NCBI GenBank assembly: GCA_026936325.1
Contig: JAPTHN010000157.1
Span: forward strand, 434,001 to 498,000
From: Platynereis dumerilii
Lineage: Eukaryota > Annelida > Polychaeta > Phyllodocida > Nereididae
DNA: 64,000 nucleotides
Reading direction: 5' to 3'
Each line of letters starts with the position of its first letter. Position 1 is the stretch's first letter. Positions 40,637 through 53,650 of this stretch are shown one piece after another. The notes below the pieces were generated by a model. That model saw only the letters and a program-made list of their open reading frames with translations. It was not told the origin of the DNA and did not search any database. A program made the position numbers and the translations under genes.

Positions 40637-40880
40637 CGTTTATATAGCTAGGTGTTTTTAGAAAAGTTCATTTTGCAGTTACAGTGTGACATTATCAGGG
40701 TATCTGTAAATGTGATTGGTCTAATCTGCAATCTGTGACACTCAGTTAAGAGTTAGACATCACTGTTAATGATAAAGGAAATTAAAACTGCCAGGCAAAA
40801 TGTACAGCAACAACAAACACATTCTGCCTAAGCCAAGTATTAAATCTTACCAAAATAGATTTTGTGTTTCAATGTTTCCG
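40637..40880 (+). mobile_element. Fragment of the 7731-9222 TIR family
   Basis: ttattatcgtttatatagct, attttgcagtta, gtgattggtctaatc and gcctaagccaagt match the reverse complement of 9000-9222. No left arm is seen. Confidence 0.6.
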
Positions 40881-41089
40881 AAATAAAGTCTATCTTATTG
40901 TTTTTCACAAGACACCCTGACCCGATTTCATCAACTTGGCACAGTTCTGAACTTTTGAGACTGATCGAACAGACTGACCTGGTCTTAAACATCACTCAAA
41001 TGTTATTCACACCTGAATCACAAGTCTAAACCCCAAAATCTGTTTCACCAACAAATTTTAGAAAGAATCATCAGGGACAGTCTGAGGAG

Positions 41090-41620
41090 ACCCAAATAGA
41101 GACTTGCTCAGAGGTGGACTGAACAGCCGTTCTCAATGGTGAGCAAGTCTGACTCGTTCCTGAGAAATGACAGTTCATGAGCCCTGCAATTTCAAACTTT
41201 TCAGGACAATAATTATTGTTTGAGAGAATGGCTATAATTTCTATTAATATACTTTTTAAAACGGATGCACCATTGTACTTGCATCATGAGATAGGTAGAT
41301 GGATAGATCGATAGATTGATAGATTAATAGATTGATGATTACATGAATATACGTATAGACAGATAGATAGACAAGAATAGATAGATGGATAGATAGATAG
41401 ATAGATTATATGTTAGGTGCAGATAGCTTGATGGATAGAGAGACGGATAGATAGGACTGTAGCTATTACAGTCTGTCACTTTAATATAGAAAAAAGTATG
41501 ACCAGTTCACTGTGAAAAATGCATTTTGTGACTCCTGATAGCCAATGAAGTGTCACATTCTCTACTTTCAACATTGGAAATATAGAGGCTGTTTGATTAG
41601 TCATGATGAAGAGTAAGTCA
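41090..41620. repeat. (GATA)n microsatellite region
   Basis: Irregular GATA/GATT repeats at 41286-41455, otherwise AT-rich unrecognised sequence. Confidence 0.7.
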
Positions 41621-41621
41621 T

Positions 41622-43204
41622 TTGATTTGATTTGATTTGATTTGATTTGATTTGATTTGATTTATTGACCATAGAAACTGGCTTACAAAAATGAGAGACA
41701 ATGAACAGTTGATTACATGTATGAAATTATGGTTGGCTGACGCCATGAGCGTATATGCCATTACCAAATAATTATCCATAAATTACACAATATCTATTTC
41801 TAATATTAAACAATTAAGTCATTCGTCAGATATAAAGAGTAAATAGGGGAACATATATATACATTATGACAATTATTATATAGGTAGTTGTAAACATTTC
41901 ATAAATGCTAAAATGAAACATGACATGAAACTTCCATCATCAACATACATGCATATACCCATGCAGAAATAATAATGGTTTGTTACATTTCGAATAGGTA
42001 AATAGCTAAACGTACAATATGAATGCAACATAATTGCAAAAATTTCAAAATGTGGTATGCCTAAATTGCCAAATGTATTAAAAACATATATGTAATTACA
42101 ATATATGTAGAGTGTTATTACTTTTTCATTTAGCAAAGTTTGATTTAATTTAATAATCCCCGATATGGGTAATTTTATTGCTGGATAAAGGAGAACAATT
42201 AACTATTTGTTTCGGCGAATAGCATGAGAATTACTTAGAAATTAATGATAATGAAGATGCAAGTAATGATGAGTGCCTAATGGTTGATATAACATATACA
42301 TTAGCTGAAAACCTTAAGAGTTGAGAGTTGCATAACAGATTCTACTATCTGGTGATGCAACTGCAAATACGGAAATGTATTTCTTTCTATTTTTCCAGAG
42401 AGACAATTTCAGATGGATGTAACTCAAGCGTAAAAAAGATAATCACATATCTCTCAAGAGTTTCAGAAAACTTTTTAAAATGATTTTTCCAACACAACTT
42501 AAATGTACCAACATGAGATTCACATGTCATTCAGACACTTTCCAAAACTTCAAATTCACGTATCAACCATTGGGGGTATAAATGAATTGGTTATTCAGAG
42601 CTTTCATTTATTATGAGGCTTTTTAACTGTTTTTTGAATGTTTGTTGACTACATTGCCTATTCAAAGATCTGCTTCTAGCATTCCATTCCTTGACTCCCC
42701 AGATTCTAGCTGTTTTTTGGTAGAGAGTTGTCTTACATTTAGGTAAATGCAGTAAGTCAATCTGACGTGTATCCCTGGAAGCAATATCACTGTTTCTTAT
42801 GTAAAAGCTCGAGAAAATTTCAGGGAGAAGACCTCTAAGAAATTTAAAAACAAACATGAGAATGCTATGCCTAAAAATATCAGAAAGTTTGAGAAAATTA
42901 TGCTCCTTGAAAAGTGGGTCCGTATGTGCTCTGAAAGGAGCAGATTTGATAATTCTAACTGCCTTTTTCTGCAGACTAAAAAGGGAACTCATATATGTAT
43001 GTGCTGCATTGCCCCAAACTTCAATACAATAGCTTAAGTGTGGATATATCATACTGTAGTACAAGGTTTCTAAGCTAGAAGAGCTCAAACTCCGCCTTGC
43101 CTTAGTTATTACGCCCAACCCTCTTGCCACCTTGCCTTTGACATTTGACTTGTCATAAGTTATTTTAGAGTGAAAATCAGATGCATAGTCCTTTTTTTTG
43201 GCTG
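41622..43204 (-). mobile_element. 5'-truncated LINE with (TCAAA)n tail
   Basis: The minus frame 42591-43211 encodes SLETLYYSMIYPHLSYCIEV, FSLQKKAVRIIKSAPFRAHT and KTARIWGVKEWNARSR, the C-terminal RT/thumb region of CR1/Jockey-group LINEs. The 3' UTR runs left to a TTTGA repeat tail at 41622-41664 on the plus strand. The RT catalytic part is missing. Confidence 0.8.
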
Positions 43205-43287
43205 TCACCAATAAGCGGTATAAGTCTCCTTAAATCAAATTAATGTTGAAAGTATTGCGTATGATCATGACAAATCATCAGTATGAT

Positions 43288-45099
43288 CAGTGCTGGGCAC
43301 TTCCGCAAACACCTCCGCAAACCGCAAGCTCCGCAATTTGTGGAACTGCTATATTGTTTGAAGTTTGCATTTAGCACTGACAACCAATTAAATTTGCACT
43401 TTGCATTCGCACAACTAAAATTTCTTGACCTGTGGAAATGCAAACTTCAAACAACATAAGTGTGCAAACAGAACAGAGAATATATATAAAGCAACAACAA
43501 ATCAAACATTTTGGTTGTTTTTCCGACTTTCATCCCACAACATTTAAAAGCTTGAGTTGCATAGAGATCTAGAATTTGATTTACATTGAGGTTTAATATT
43601 TCCTTCAGATAGATAATTAAACGTTTTTTTTTAAAAGGTCATGTTAAGGTATGGTATAGATGGCGCCACTTGTGGCATGAAAGACAGCATGAAAGACAAC
43701 ATGAAAGACAGTGTGAAAGACAGCAAGAAGCACAGCATGAAGGCATCTGTCATGAAGCTAAACATACTAGCACTGTAGGTCTTTCAAAGAGCAATTATAT
43801 ATTGTTGGACAATATGTTTTTGGAAATATGAAATGTTTAGGTAAATTAAGTTACCTAATTTGCCAAAGTCAAATCACTTAAATTCCTATAGGGGGAACGG
43901 GGGCACATTGGGATGCTTTTAACGTCTACTAATTTTGCTCAATGCTGAAAGCACTGAAGAACTCAGAAGTTTGCATGAATATCACCAATACAAAAAGTTG
44001 AGCTTAAATGCAAGGCATAATAAACTAGACTTCACATACCCTTTTGCAGCCAGAGAGCAAAATGTGAGTCGAAAAAATGACTGTCCCAATGTGCCCCGCG
44101 GGGCACATTGGGACATCAGCCGGGGCACATTGGGACATCAATTGAAAAATCATTTTAACACTCCATGTGCAATAGATATCACATATAAGTAGTGCGTAAG
44201 ACAATATACAGTGCATTAACACCTTGTAGTGCCAATAGTTCATGACTTTAAACAGTTTAAAACATTTAACATAAATTGTCCTGGGTGCGGACATCTATGT
44301 AAGTAACACACATTGCTTTTCGACAAATTTGTTCACAGAGCATGGTAATCCACTATACCTCTATTCACTGTGGCCTGAACACCTGTTGTGTGCTGTCCCA
44401 GGTCATTCAGTTGCCTTGGACACTTAAATTCTGCCATATTAAGTGCGTCCCAATATGCCCCAAATTCACTGTCCCAATGAGCCCCGATATGACTTTTACA
44501 CCAAAATGCTAATTTCTCAGACACCAGTGAGTGTGTTTATACGGATAGCAATTCATAACTGTTCGTTAGGATATATAAAATTCATAAAAGCACTGAGAAA
44601 GCTTCATTGTTCATGGTTTGTCCACAGAATGGTTTGAATTGAACCTGTCCATATTTACTTCAGTAGTAGCAAAAACAAACTTTTGCTCGCCATATTTCTG
44701 CATGTGGCTGTAATTTGTCTATAAAACCATGGAAACATCAGGATGTGAAATTACAAGATATGATTGATTGATTGATTGAATTTTTATGATGGCACTACCA
44801 TATCATATACCTTGCCAGGATCCAAGAAAACCTCACTGTCCCACAGTGCCCCGCGTCCCAATGTGCCCCCGTTCCCCCTAACCATCTCTTATATTTAACT
44901 TATTGTTGTTGTGAAGCAACACTTAGCTTTAAAAGGCCCCTCTAATGTGACTATTGTTTGCGTTCATGTTTGCGTTTGCGTTTGCACTGGCTATTGTAAA
45001 ATTTCAAAAAGTTTGCGGATTTGGGTTGTGGAAGTTGTAGATCATGTTTGCCGATTTACGTTTGTAAAAGTCCAATTTTGTTTGCATTGCCCAGCACTG
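43288..45099. mobile_element. hAT-type element, 1.8 kb, host of a nested insertion
   Basis: Ends CAGTGCTGGGCACTTCCGC and inverse ttgcccagcactg, flanked by agtatgat / agtgtgat (7 of 8 bases equal), a hAT-type 8-bp target duplication. Subterminal tttgcg/cgcaaa motifs repeat on both arms. The TIR element 43891-44878 is inserted in the middle. Confidence 0.78.
43891..44878. mobile_element. TIR element with G-rich ends, nested
   Basis: GGGGGAACGGGGGCACATTG and its exact inverse at the right, flanked by TA on both sides. The motif GGGGCACATTGGGAC recurs inside in both orientations (around 44090-44140, 44450-44480, 44835-44870). Non-coding. Confidence 0.8.
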
Positions 45100-45955
45100 A
45101 GTGTGATGGCACACAAAGTGCCATTTTCACTGTGCAACAATAGTATCTTTGTTAAGGTCAGCAGTGGTCAAGTAGAGGATATCTCATTTGTCCAAGATAA
45201 CTTTTTCAAATGATATAGGTATATATTCACCAGATAGACTTACGTCATTCCCCTTTTGACATACTTTATATATAGAATGGCAGTGTTCCTGCTTGTTTTA
45301 AATAGAAATAGCAGAGTATGTAAGTTCTACACAGTTTTACAGCCAGCCCCTGTGACAACCAGTCCAGGGTCTCCCCTAAAACGGAGATGTTGATGACATG
45401 TTTTTTTGCACTTGAGACTGTCTCTAACAGTTTGGATTTGTCCAAACATGTTGGTTCAAATCACTTTTTAAAATTTGTTGACAGTCATTTTAACTCTCCT
45501 AGAGGATAAGTAGTTGGTTTGATTCAGTTGACAATTCATTAAGGCATCTATCAAGTATTGAAGGTATCAAAGCTATACAAGCTAAATATACATATATATT
45601 GTAATCAGTAACATGTACAGTGTATTGACATAAAATAATTGTTTGTGACCGGTCATTGACTGGATACATAGTATACCTGTTTGTTTCATTCATTACCGTA
45701 GCTTGGTTTAGAGATCTTGAATTTCCAAACAAAGTCTTTTTTATCAGAGCCTTCTGAGCATTTCGTGTTTTCGGCCCATCTTGTCCATGCGATTATGTTA
45801 CTAATTAGGAGGTTTAGGCCTGTTCTGAACATATAAATATGTTCAATACAATACCAACACTATAATTAGAAGAAGCACCAAAATTACAGAAATTTATAAG
45901 GTTATACATAAATTTTATGATTGTGAAGGTTAGATATCAAGGTAAAATCCAATAA

Positions 45956-46108
45956 TTGAATAATATAAGTCACTTGCACTGGATAATAGGTTGACAGTCT
46001 GACAGTTTCAGGGACTATCCAGTCCCATTCCTCAGAGTTGAATGACAGTTGTCCCTCTGGTGCCGGTTGCTAGGGGGCAGCATCCACCATGTGACTTATA
46101 TTATTCAA
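45956..46108. mobile_element. 153-bp MITE
   Basis: TTGAATAATATAAGTCAC at 45956-45973 is perfectly inverted at 46091-46108. Too short to code. Confidence 0.75.
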
Positions 46109-46329
46109 TCATACATAAATTAAAAAAAATATATAAGCAGCAAATTTGGTGATAACTAGTTCTAAGTATATCAGCCGTAAATCAAGCAATACATCTAGGT
46201 AATGTCTACATGTAGCACATAGAGTGGTATAAACAATCACAGGATATATTTATGTACAGATAGAATAAACATCACAATCATTTATGAAGAAAGACAGGAC
46301 ACGTTTTACTTTTTAGTCTATCTAGGTAT

Positions 46330-47440
46330 TTTAAGGCCGAGGACTGCTTCCTTATAAGTAGAGGAAATATGCCTGTATCTTTTCAATGACATTATTTTCC
46401 TTTTCAGGGAACCACACTTCACTGTTGTATTCAAGTATCGGGAGTATATGGGTATCAAACATTTTAAGCGTTAATTTTGGTGGATGATAGCATACAGCAG
46501 ACCTTGTCTTTTCTTTGAGAGCGTACATAGCTTCCTGTGCTTGTGACACCAAACGTGTGTACATTTCTTTATGTATGTCTTTTGAGTCACATAGCACATG
46601 GCCCAGATATTTATATGAGCTGACCAATTCCAACTATTTGTTATTAATAGTAAATCGGATTTTTTTCATACTTCTGATCTGTGCTTGTGAATAAATATAA
46701 CTTTACTTTTTGAAAGTTAATTATCAGATGCCCCTCCCTACAAAACTCAATATTATTTAATAATGTCTGAATTCCATTGTCAGTTTCAGAAACTAATACT
46801 AGATCATTGGCATAAAGCAAATGTGTAAAAGTTGTTCTATCTATAGAGACACCACAAGTTTGGTCCAAAAATTCAACCATGTCTGAAAGATACAGATTAA
46901 ATAGCTTAGGACTGACTATGCCACCCTGGAGAACACCATGGGTGCTGTCAATGCTTGAGCCTAACTCACCATGCCATCTAACTCTAGTTTGTGATTTAGA
47001 GAACATACTACGAATGATTTTGACATAATTACCACTGTAACCTTTTTTAATCATTTTATGATACAAAACGCTATGATTGACTAAGTCAAAAGTTTTAGAA
47101 AAGTCAATAAAAGTCATGAATCAGTTTTTGCACATTGATTATTGATATGATATGATGGAGTCTATAATAAGACGTTTTCGCTGGTCCTACACCCTTGGGT
47201 TAAACCAAATTGATGTGGATCTACTTTATTTGCAGCTTCACTTTGAAAAAACTAATATTTTATTCACAATTGATTCAAATATTTTTCCCATACACACCAT
47301 CAATGTAAGCTGCCTATAATTATCAGGCTCATTGTAATTACCCTTTTTATGCAATGGTTGTATTAGGCCCTCTGACCACTTGGTTTCCCATGCCTTTTAA
47401 TTTGAGGAATTCAAATGTCATATTCATTGTCTTCGATTAA
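46330..47440 (-). mobile_element. LINE reverse transcriptase remnant
   Basis: Minus frames at 46644-47117 encode MTFIDFSKTFDLVNHSVLYH, STHGVLQGGIVSPKLFNLYL and LLYANDLVLVSETDNGIQTL. Frame 46352-46633 encodes SSYKYLGHVLCDSK and ILEYNSEVWFP. These are RT palm and thumb motifs. The catalytic box reads YAND instead of Y/FADD, and the frames are offset, so it is inactive. More degraded RT continues to about 47440. Confidence 0.82.
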
Positions 47441-48552
47441 ATGGGAAACTCCGTCTCAACAGCCATTAACATTTGCTGTAATTTTACCTGAAATCGCTGA
47501 TATTTCTGTGATTTATTCTTGTATTTTGTCTTTTAACTTGATGACAAATCATAAAAGGGCACTGCAAATAGTACCAATTGAAAGGTATTAGTTTGTCCAT
47601 TAAATACACATATAATTTTCATAAAATTTACTACAGGAAAATATGGAAATAGAAATATTAATCTTAGAGTTTGCACAAATATTCCTTGTTTATTTTATGG
47701 TTTGAGATACTGATTTTCACTAACATTTATTTCATCATCTCTCTGAATGGTTTAGCTTTTTTGGTCAAATCTAATTACTGTTTCCCAAACTTATTTTAGA
47801 GGGGGGGATTTCTCCCTCTAACCCCCCCCCCCCACTCAACCACACCTTTAAGAGAATGTTATGTTGGGTGTGTATTTCTTTGACATTTTGCAAACGGTAA
47901 ATAAAATGATATGAGGTTGTATAAATGACACGCGGGTAAGAAAATATCAAACCAAACATATTCAAATTTTGAATTAAGCTTGAAAAATCACATCTACTAG
48001 ATTAATAATGTTGGTCTATCAAAAAACTTTCTTATAACAAACGCCCTGTCCAAACAGATTTTCATAGCCGGTACACACTGTAGATTTCCATTAACAGAAA
48101 ATACTTAAAATTCATCATATTCGTGTATGCTTAGTGAAGTCCAAAAGCAGTTAGACATTTCTACTAAAAAATAAATGGTTTCCAAGCAACTTAATGTGAA
48201 ATGTTATTAAATATAGATTTCAAAATTCGAGCAAATGTCGCTCTACCCCAAAAAGGTTTGCATGCTGCATGCCTATGCTTTCTCTATGCAGCCAAATTAT
48301 TTTTGTTGTCTATGGGAAAATGAGAGTCAACGAACAGATTTGAGAGTGCAAATGCCAGATACATTGTCATTGTTGCTGCGCACAAAGCTTTAGTAGCAAT
48401 TTATTATTTTACTTATCTTATTTATTTTGTATTATGAAAATAGTAACAGGTTGTATCAGGTATTCTATGCAGGTGCAATGGAAGACCCTGGATATTCATG
48501 AATCAATAGGGCATGGGCCAGACTCCCAGTCTTCTCATCTGACTATCACACA
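47441..48552. other. Intergenic, nothing recognised
   Basis: AT-rich, with a homopolymer C/G run near 47800-47830. No coding or element ends seen. Confidence 0.5.
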
Positions 48553-49304
48553 CTCCAGTGACTTAATGTAAAAATTAAGGCAAAAATTGCCAAAATTCCA
48601 AATTATTTAATTCCCTGTGATGTTTTAAGCCACAGAATGATTATTTCTTTAAAATATTCATGAAAATTAATAATTTTTGTCTACGCTAGAAATATTTTTG
48701 CCTTCATGCCATTTCAGGGCATTATAGGCCTATAAATAGCCTTTAAATAACCACATTTGGCACATATCCCTGGCGCCACCCTATGGCAACAGCTATAACA
48801 AAACTAATTTTTAATATTGTTTTCTAAGGCTTAAAAAATCAATTTTGTGGAGGGACAATTTTGAGATAGCCCCTTATTGGGCTATAAATAGCCAAAAACT
48901 GGTTTTCCCGCCAAAATTTCAGCCTCAGTTTTGGCGGGAAAACAACGTTTTGCCTGTTTTTAGCCAAAAAAAGGGCTATCTCAAAATTGTCCCTCCAGAT
49001 AATTGTTTTTGGAGGCCTCAGAAAACAATATTAAAAGTTAGTTTGGTTATAGCTGTTGTCTTAGCGTGGCTCCAGAAGTGGGTGCCAAATATGGCTATTT
49101 ATAGGCTATTTATAGGCTATTTATAGGCCTATAATTGACTGAAATTGAGTGAAAGCACAAATATTTCCAGCCTGAGACAAAAAATGTTTATTTTTCATGA
49201 ATATTTAAAGGAAATTATTATTTTGTGCCTTTAAAGTTTACAGTAAATTGAGTTATTCAGATTTATGATAATTTTGCCTAAATTTTTACATTAACTCACT
49301 GGAG
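48553..49304. mobile_element. Palindromic MITE, copy 1
   Basis: CTCCAGTGACTTAATGTAAA at the left is inverted at 49285-49304, and the whole element folds: ggagggacaattttgagata with its inverse, ttttcccgcc with its inverse, and tttttaatattgttttct with its inverse. Copy 2 is at 55628-56369. Confidence 0.85.
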
Positions 49305-49650
49305 CAGTGGTCACCAAAAATGAAAGTGCAGCTGGCGCCACAAAGTCGATGGCTGTGCTTCCCCGGCTGATCCTGGGTATACCAGCACAACATAAGTCAC
49401 CTTTATAAAGACTAAAATTAAACAAAAACGTCTGTTTGAAAATTGGGAGGGGGCCCCTTGCTTCTCTGATCTCACTGATTTGAAAATTACCACCTCATAC
49501 AAAAGTTTTAGTCAGAGAAGCACTCTTATAATTGCCTTTATACAGTCAATTGAAGGACAGGCAGTAGTGGATTCAGGAAGGGCCCTGGGATGCCCATGCC
49601 CTCCAAGACTAACAAGATGGAAAGTGGCACCTTGAAGCACAATAGGTATA

Positions 49651-50603
49651 GAGGAGAGTGGGGCCAGTTGAACCGGCAGGCCAGTTGAACCACCCTTGAC
49701 TTTTCGCCAGGTGGAGCAGGCATGGGGACATACATGCAGCCTTGTGTTAGGCCTTGTTAGGATAGTCTTTTCCATATGGATATTTCGGCTCCGAGACACT
49801 CAGACACATGGCAACAAAACAAACACACTTTTTCCTTTTTTTCGCATGTAAATTGCAGTTTGTCACATTAAGATTGGAGCTTTCATAGCATTTAAATTTC
49901 TTGGTCTGCAGGGATGTCATGTCATCATAAGACAATGTGTTATGTGTAGATGGAAACCCACTTCCTTAAAATGGTGTCCCACAACAAGGGTACAGCCAGG
50001 CTATACATAGATACATGAAGGTCACGGTGGGGCCAGTTGAACCAGAGGAGTTTATGGCAGTTTATTATTATTTTTTTTCAATCAAATTTTTTATAAAATA
50101 CATTTAAAATGAGAGGTACTATTCTGTAAAACTTTTTTCTCAGTTGCCAATTACAATAGATTAAAAATACATAGAAAAATGTATTATTAAAGACTAATCG
50201 CTGACTGGTTCAACTGCCTCTGTGCCCCAGGCTATTCTTAGAACAGAAATAAATGTTTGAGACATGTCAAATTTAGCCTAAACATCCTATGGTCTTAGCT
50301 GAACTTGTTAGCAAAAATAAAGGACTGCAGCCCCATATTCCATGCATCATCCTTCCAATGGTTCAACTGGCCCCAATGAATGCTTCCACTGGCCCCGAGG
50401 GTTGGGCCAGTTGAACCAATTTATTTTTATTTTTTAGAGGCTCATATATCAGCTGTAGTAAGATATACACCAACACCTAAAGTTGGGATGTTTAGACAAC
50501 TTTTTAAACTACCTTTTCCATCTTTGTTATTCTCAAAAGCTGTAACGGTGTGCACGCAGAAGAGCAATTTCTGAAATTTGGTTCTACTGGCCCTGCTCTC
50601 TCC
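49651..50603. mobile_element. TIR element with repeated GGCCAGTTGAACC motif
   Basis: GAGGAGAGTGGGGCCAGTTG at the left is inverted as ctactggccctgctctctcc at the right, each flanked by TA. GGCCAGTTGAACC or its inverse appears about six times inside. Non-coding. Confidence 0.7.
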
Positions 50604-50756
50604 TACTGTTGGGACGGCCGGCAAATGTTGAATCATATCTGGGCCCCGAAATTGAGACAGGGGCACATCACTTCATTGTTGATTATGCTTTTCAAGCTTG
50701 AATTGATGACTATTTGATATTTTTATTGGGCCTGAAATTCGATTTTGACTTCTTCT

Positions 50757-51005
50757 TTAGATAGATAGATAGATAGATATGGTAAGTGCAGCCCTCTAAG
50801 CCCAGTTCTGGGCGCTCACGAGGGTTGATTGATGAGATGAGAGAGAGAGCTGGAGTCCTCAACATGTTACACATTTACCCCATGTGAGGGATCTTTTACT
50901 TGCCCAGCACAGACACTGATACAAGGGGCCACCAATTTAACGTCTCATCCGAACGACATCCAGCTGGGATTTTGCTCATAAAGGTCCGCTGAAAATTTCG
51001 GGTTC
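50757..51005 (+). repeat. Dispersed repeat with AGAT tail, copy 2
   Basis: Inverted relative to 16540-16750, starting from (AGAT)n and running through ccagctgggattttgct. The sequence after the junction resembles the protein-like fragment at 16296-16560. Confidence 0.7.
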
Positions 51006-52084
51006 CCCTTTTATGCCATTTTTGATGATTTAGAATTTTTTTAAGGTTGCTGGTGGGCCCCCTAAGGTGGTGGGCCCCAGGGCATTGCTCTCTGGCCCAT
51101 AGGGCCAGTCCGCCCCTGAGCATAAAACAGAAAATATAATAACACACTCATATTTCTGTGGATTTCAACTTAGAGGTAGACATTTACCATCTATTGTATT
51201 TTTGTCATAACCTTAATAAATTTGAAAAGCAGTTAGACATTTCTGTTAGATAATTATTAACATATTAAAATATTGTCACTCAAACCATTAAGGAATTTTC
51301 AGGAAAATATGATCATCAACGAAGTATTTCTGTATATATATATATATATCATCCTGTACAATATTTGTACTAAAAATCATAATAATTATGTGTATCAGAT
51401 TGGACATACAAATAGTCTTCATTCGTTACTATTTGCAGGGCTCTATTATTAAATACGTCATCAAGTTATAACAAAAAATACAACACAAAATCACAGAAAA
51501 ATCTGCAATTTCGGGCAAAATTACATCAAATGTTAATATTTCAGTCAATTTATGTGATTACATGCCCTGACCCCAAAAAAATTGCAATAAAACAAAATTT
51601 TGGTTGATTTGCGGCTAAATTTTTGATGACCTAATTAACCCACTTTGGCTGACCCAATTTTGGCAGAATTTTAGTATTTTGTTCTTATGACTCTATATTG
51701 TGAGAAAATTCAATAAACACAATATGAAAAGGCATGTGAAACCATGCAAGAGGTTATCAAAATCAACACTAGTTATATTCTGAAAAGGTCTAAACATCCT
51801 AGTTTGTAAGGATTTATATAATCTCAAATTAGTGAAATAACTGTAATTACTGCAATATTTCATAATTTTAATCAAATTTTTTCCCAAAATGCACAAAATT
51901 GGGACAAAAATATATGACTGACTGATGAAATGAACCATCCTGATATGATGCTTGATGAACCACCTTTAAATGGACAAATTTATCAGTGATATGCTGCGAA
52001 ATCTTGATTTTTAAGGTCAAAATTACATGGAAAAGATGGGCCGAAAACAACAAATCTTCAGAGAGGGTGCATGGGGGGAGGGGG
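51006..52084. other. Intergenic with one hAT-like end
   Basis: gggccagtccgcccctg at about 51103-51119 looks like the right end of a hAT-type element of the CAGGGGCGGACTGG kind. No left end could be paired. The rest is AT-rich with an (AT) run near 51340. Confidence 0.4.
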
Positions 52085-52131
52085 GGGGGTTACATTTGGG
52101 CATCTGAAAATTTGCTGATAAACACAACCCC

Positions 52132-52911
52132 TAGGGTGGTCCAAAAACACTTTCTTATTTGAATCTTGCATTTGGATCTTATATGGATAGAAGGTGTTGT
52201 GCAAAAATTTCAGCAAAAGCAATTAACATTTAGAGGTGGCACAAAGCCGTTGAAGTTTTACATGCGATTACCCTTTGGCAGACCTCAAAATCATTGGTAT
52301 TTGCAAATATTGCTGTAACAGCATATCATTTTGATCAAGTAACCTTTTTTTCAGTATGTCCCAGATGCCCAATCCAATCCTGATATTCTTTCTGACTTAC
52401 AAAGTTCTGTAGCAGATCAGCATAGATGTTACATTGGTAAATTATCAAGCCTTTTTTCATAAAAACAGGCAAATATTACACTTACACTGAATAATAAATA
52501 AAAGATAACCCCCAGATATTACTCTGCCATGCCAATTTTATCATGTACAAAAAAATCTGGAAAAAAATATATTCATTACAGTGGACAATGCATTATAAGA
52601 CCCCCTATTGAAAGACTGCCTTGTCTTATGTGACCACCTTCCTCCCACACTAAGTGGTATTTTTAGTCCATTTTGCACCCCGATAACAGACCGCACCCCC
52701 ACGAGAGACTGCTGCATGACCGCAGAAGGGGCAGCCTTATAACACAGGGACCACAGAATAAACTTCTAGGGCATGGTGCCACCTCTAAATCTTAACCGAT
52801 TTGGCTGAAATTTTGCATAGGTTTGGTTTACTTATGTGGTTATCAATTTCCACTTTTAAAATGGGGGTTTTAAGAGATTTGATTTTTCCCATTGAAATGT
52901 GGACCACCCTA
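52132..52911. mobile_element. TIR element present only in unit 1
   Basis: TAGGGTGGTCCAAAAA at the left and tttttcccattgaaatgtgg...ccaccctA at the right. Inner arms also pair (tttagaggtggca with tgccacctctaaa; gcaaaaatttcagc with gctgaaattttgc). Unit 2 lacks exactly this block, which supports insertion. It encloses the exon-like segment 52355-52436. Confidence 0.65.
52355..52436 (+). CDS. Candidate tail exon (YVPDAQ), inside a TIR element
   Basis: Acceptor aaccttttttttcag-like tract, donor attg|gtaaat, phase 0 to phase 1. It encodes YVPDAQSNPDILSDLQSS and VADQHRCYI, a protein-like stretch with a tyrosine at the start. Its phase is the same as receptor exon 36001-36091 and it fits the exon at 53651. 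It lies between the arms of a transposon-like inverted repeat, so it may be a captured exon. Function unknown. Confidence 0.45.
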
Positions 52912-53650
52912 ACCCTCCCCCTACCCATTATTGTTTCCCATTTGAATTATCTGTTTTTAGTGTTTTTGTCTATGTTCCACTTGATGCATCAGTTGGCCAA
53001 AAATCTACTGATCAAGCTGTATACCTTGGTCAATACTTGTTTTATCACTATCACTGAATAATAAGGCATGCCTCCGAGAGCAAATCAGAAAAAGTTATGT
53101 TTCTGTATGATCACGGTTTGCAATATATGTCTTGAGAAATATAAAAGACAGAAGAAGAATAACCTATTCCCACAAAGATTATGATAGCTGCATAATGCAA
53201 GATGTGTTTTTACTGTGAATAACCTCTACAATATCACTAATATACATTCCTTTTTGTTTATAAGACTGCAAGATACTTATTCTTTGATTGTTCCTTTTTT
53301 ATTACATTTTATGTGTATTCTAAATATCGTTATTAGTCGCATTAATCAATGGCTAATTTTTCTTGTATTTATAATTCTGAAATAAAATTAAATTCATTTT
53401 CATTGTAATTGTCAAATTTTAATTTAAGGGTTCATTTATAAGCGTCTCTTATTATACTTGAAGCAGTATTTTTCTTGCCACAAGAAATTTATATATTAAT
53501 TAACATAACAACAGCAGTTACACCTGAAAATTTTGTTTCTGAATCACATGATGGGGCATACGATGTTAAGTGATTGTCATAGAAAACTTAGGCTTATTAT
53601 GTTGACTATCAGTTGAAGAAGATCACATTTTTCTCATTGTTTCCTTTTAG

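Noticed and set aside
41286-41455. CRISPR-like array
   Set aside because: Short GATA units without spacers, in animal DNA; a plain microsatellite.
44911-45213. 100-residue cysteine-rich protein
   Set aside because: It runs across the right end of the hAT-type element and its subterminal tttgcg repeats into flanking DNA.
48845-49126. 93-residue frame repeated at 55921-56199
   Set aside because: Both lie inside the palindromic MITE; similarity reflects the element, and the frame runs through its inverted arms.
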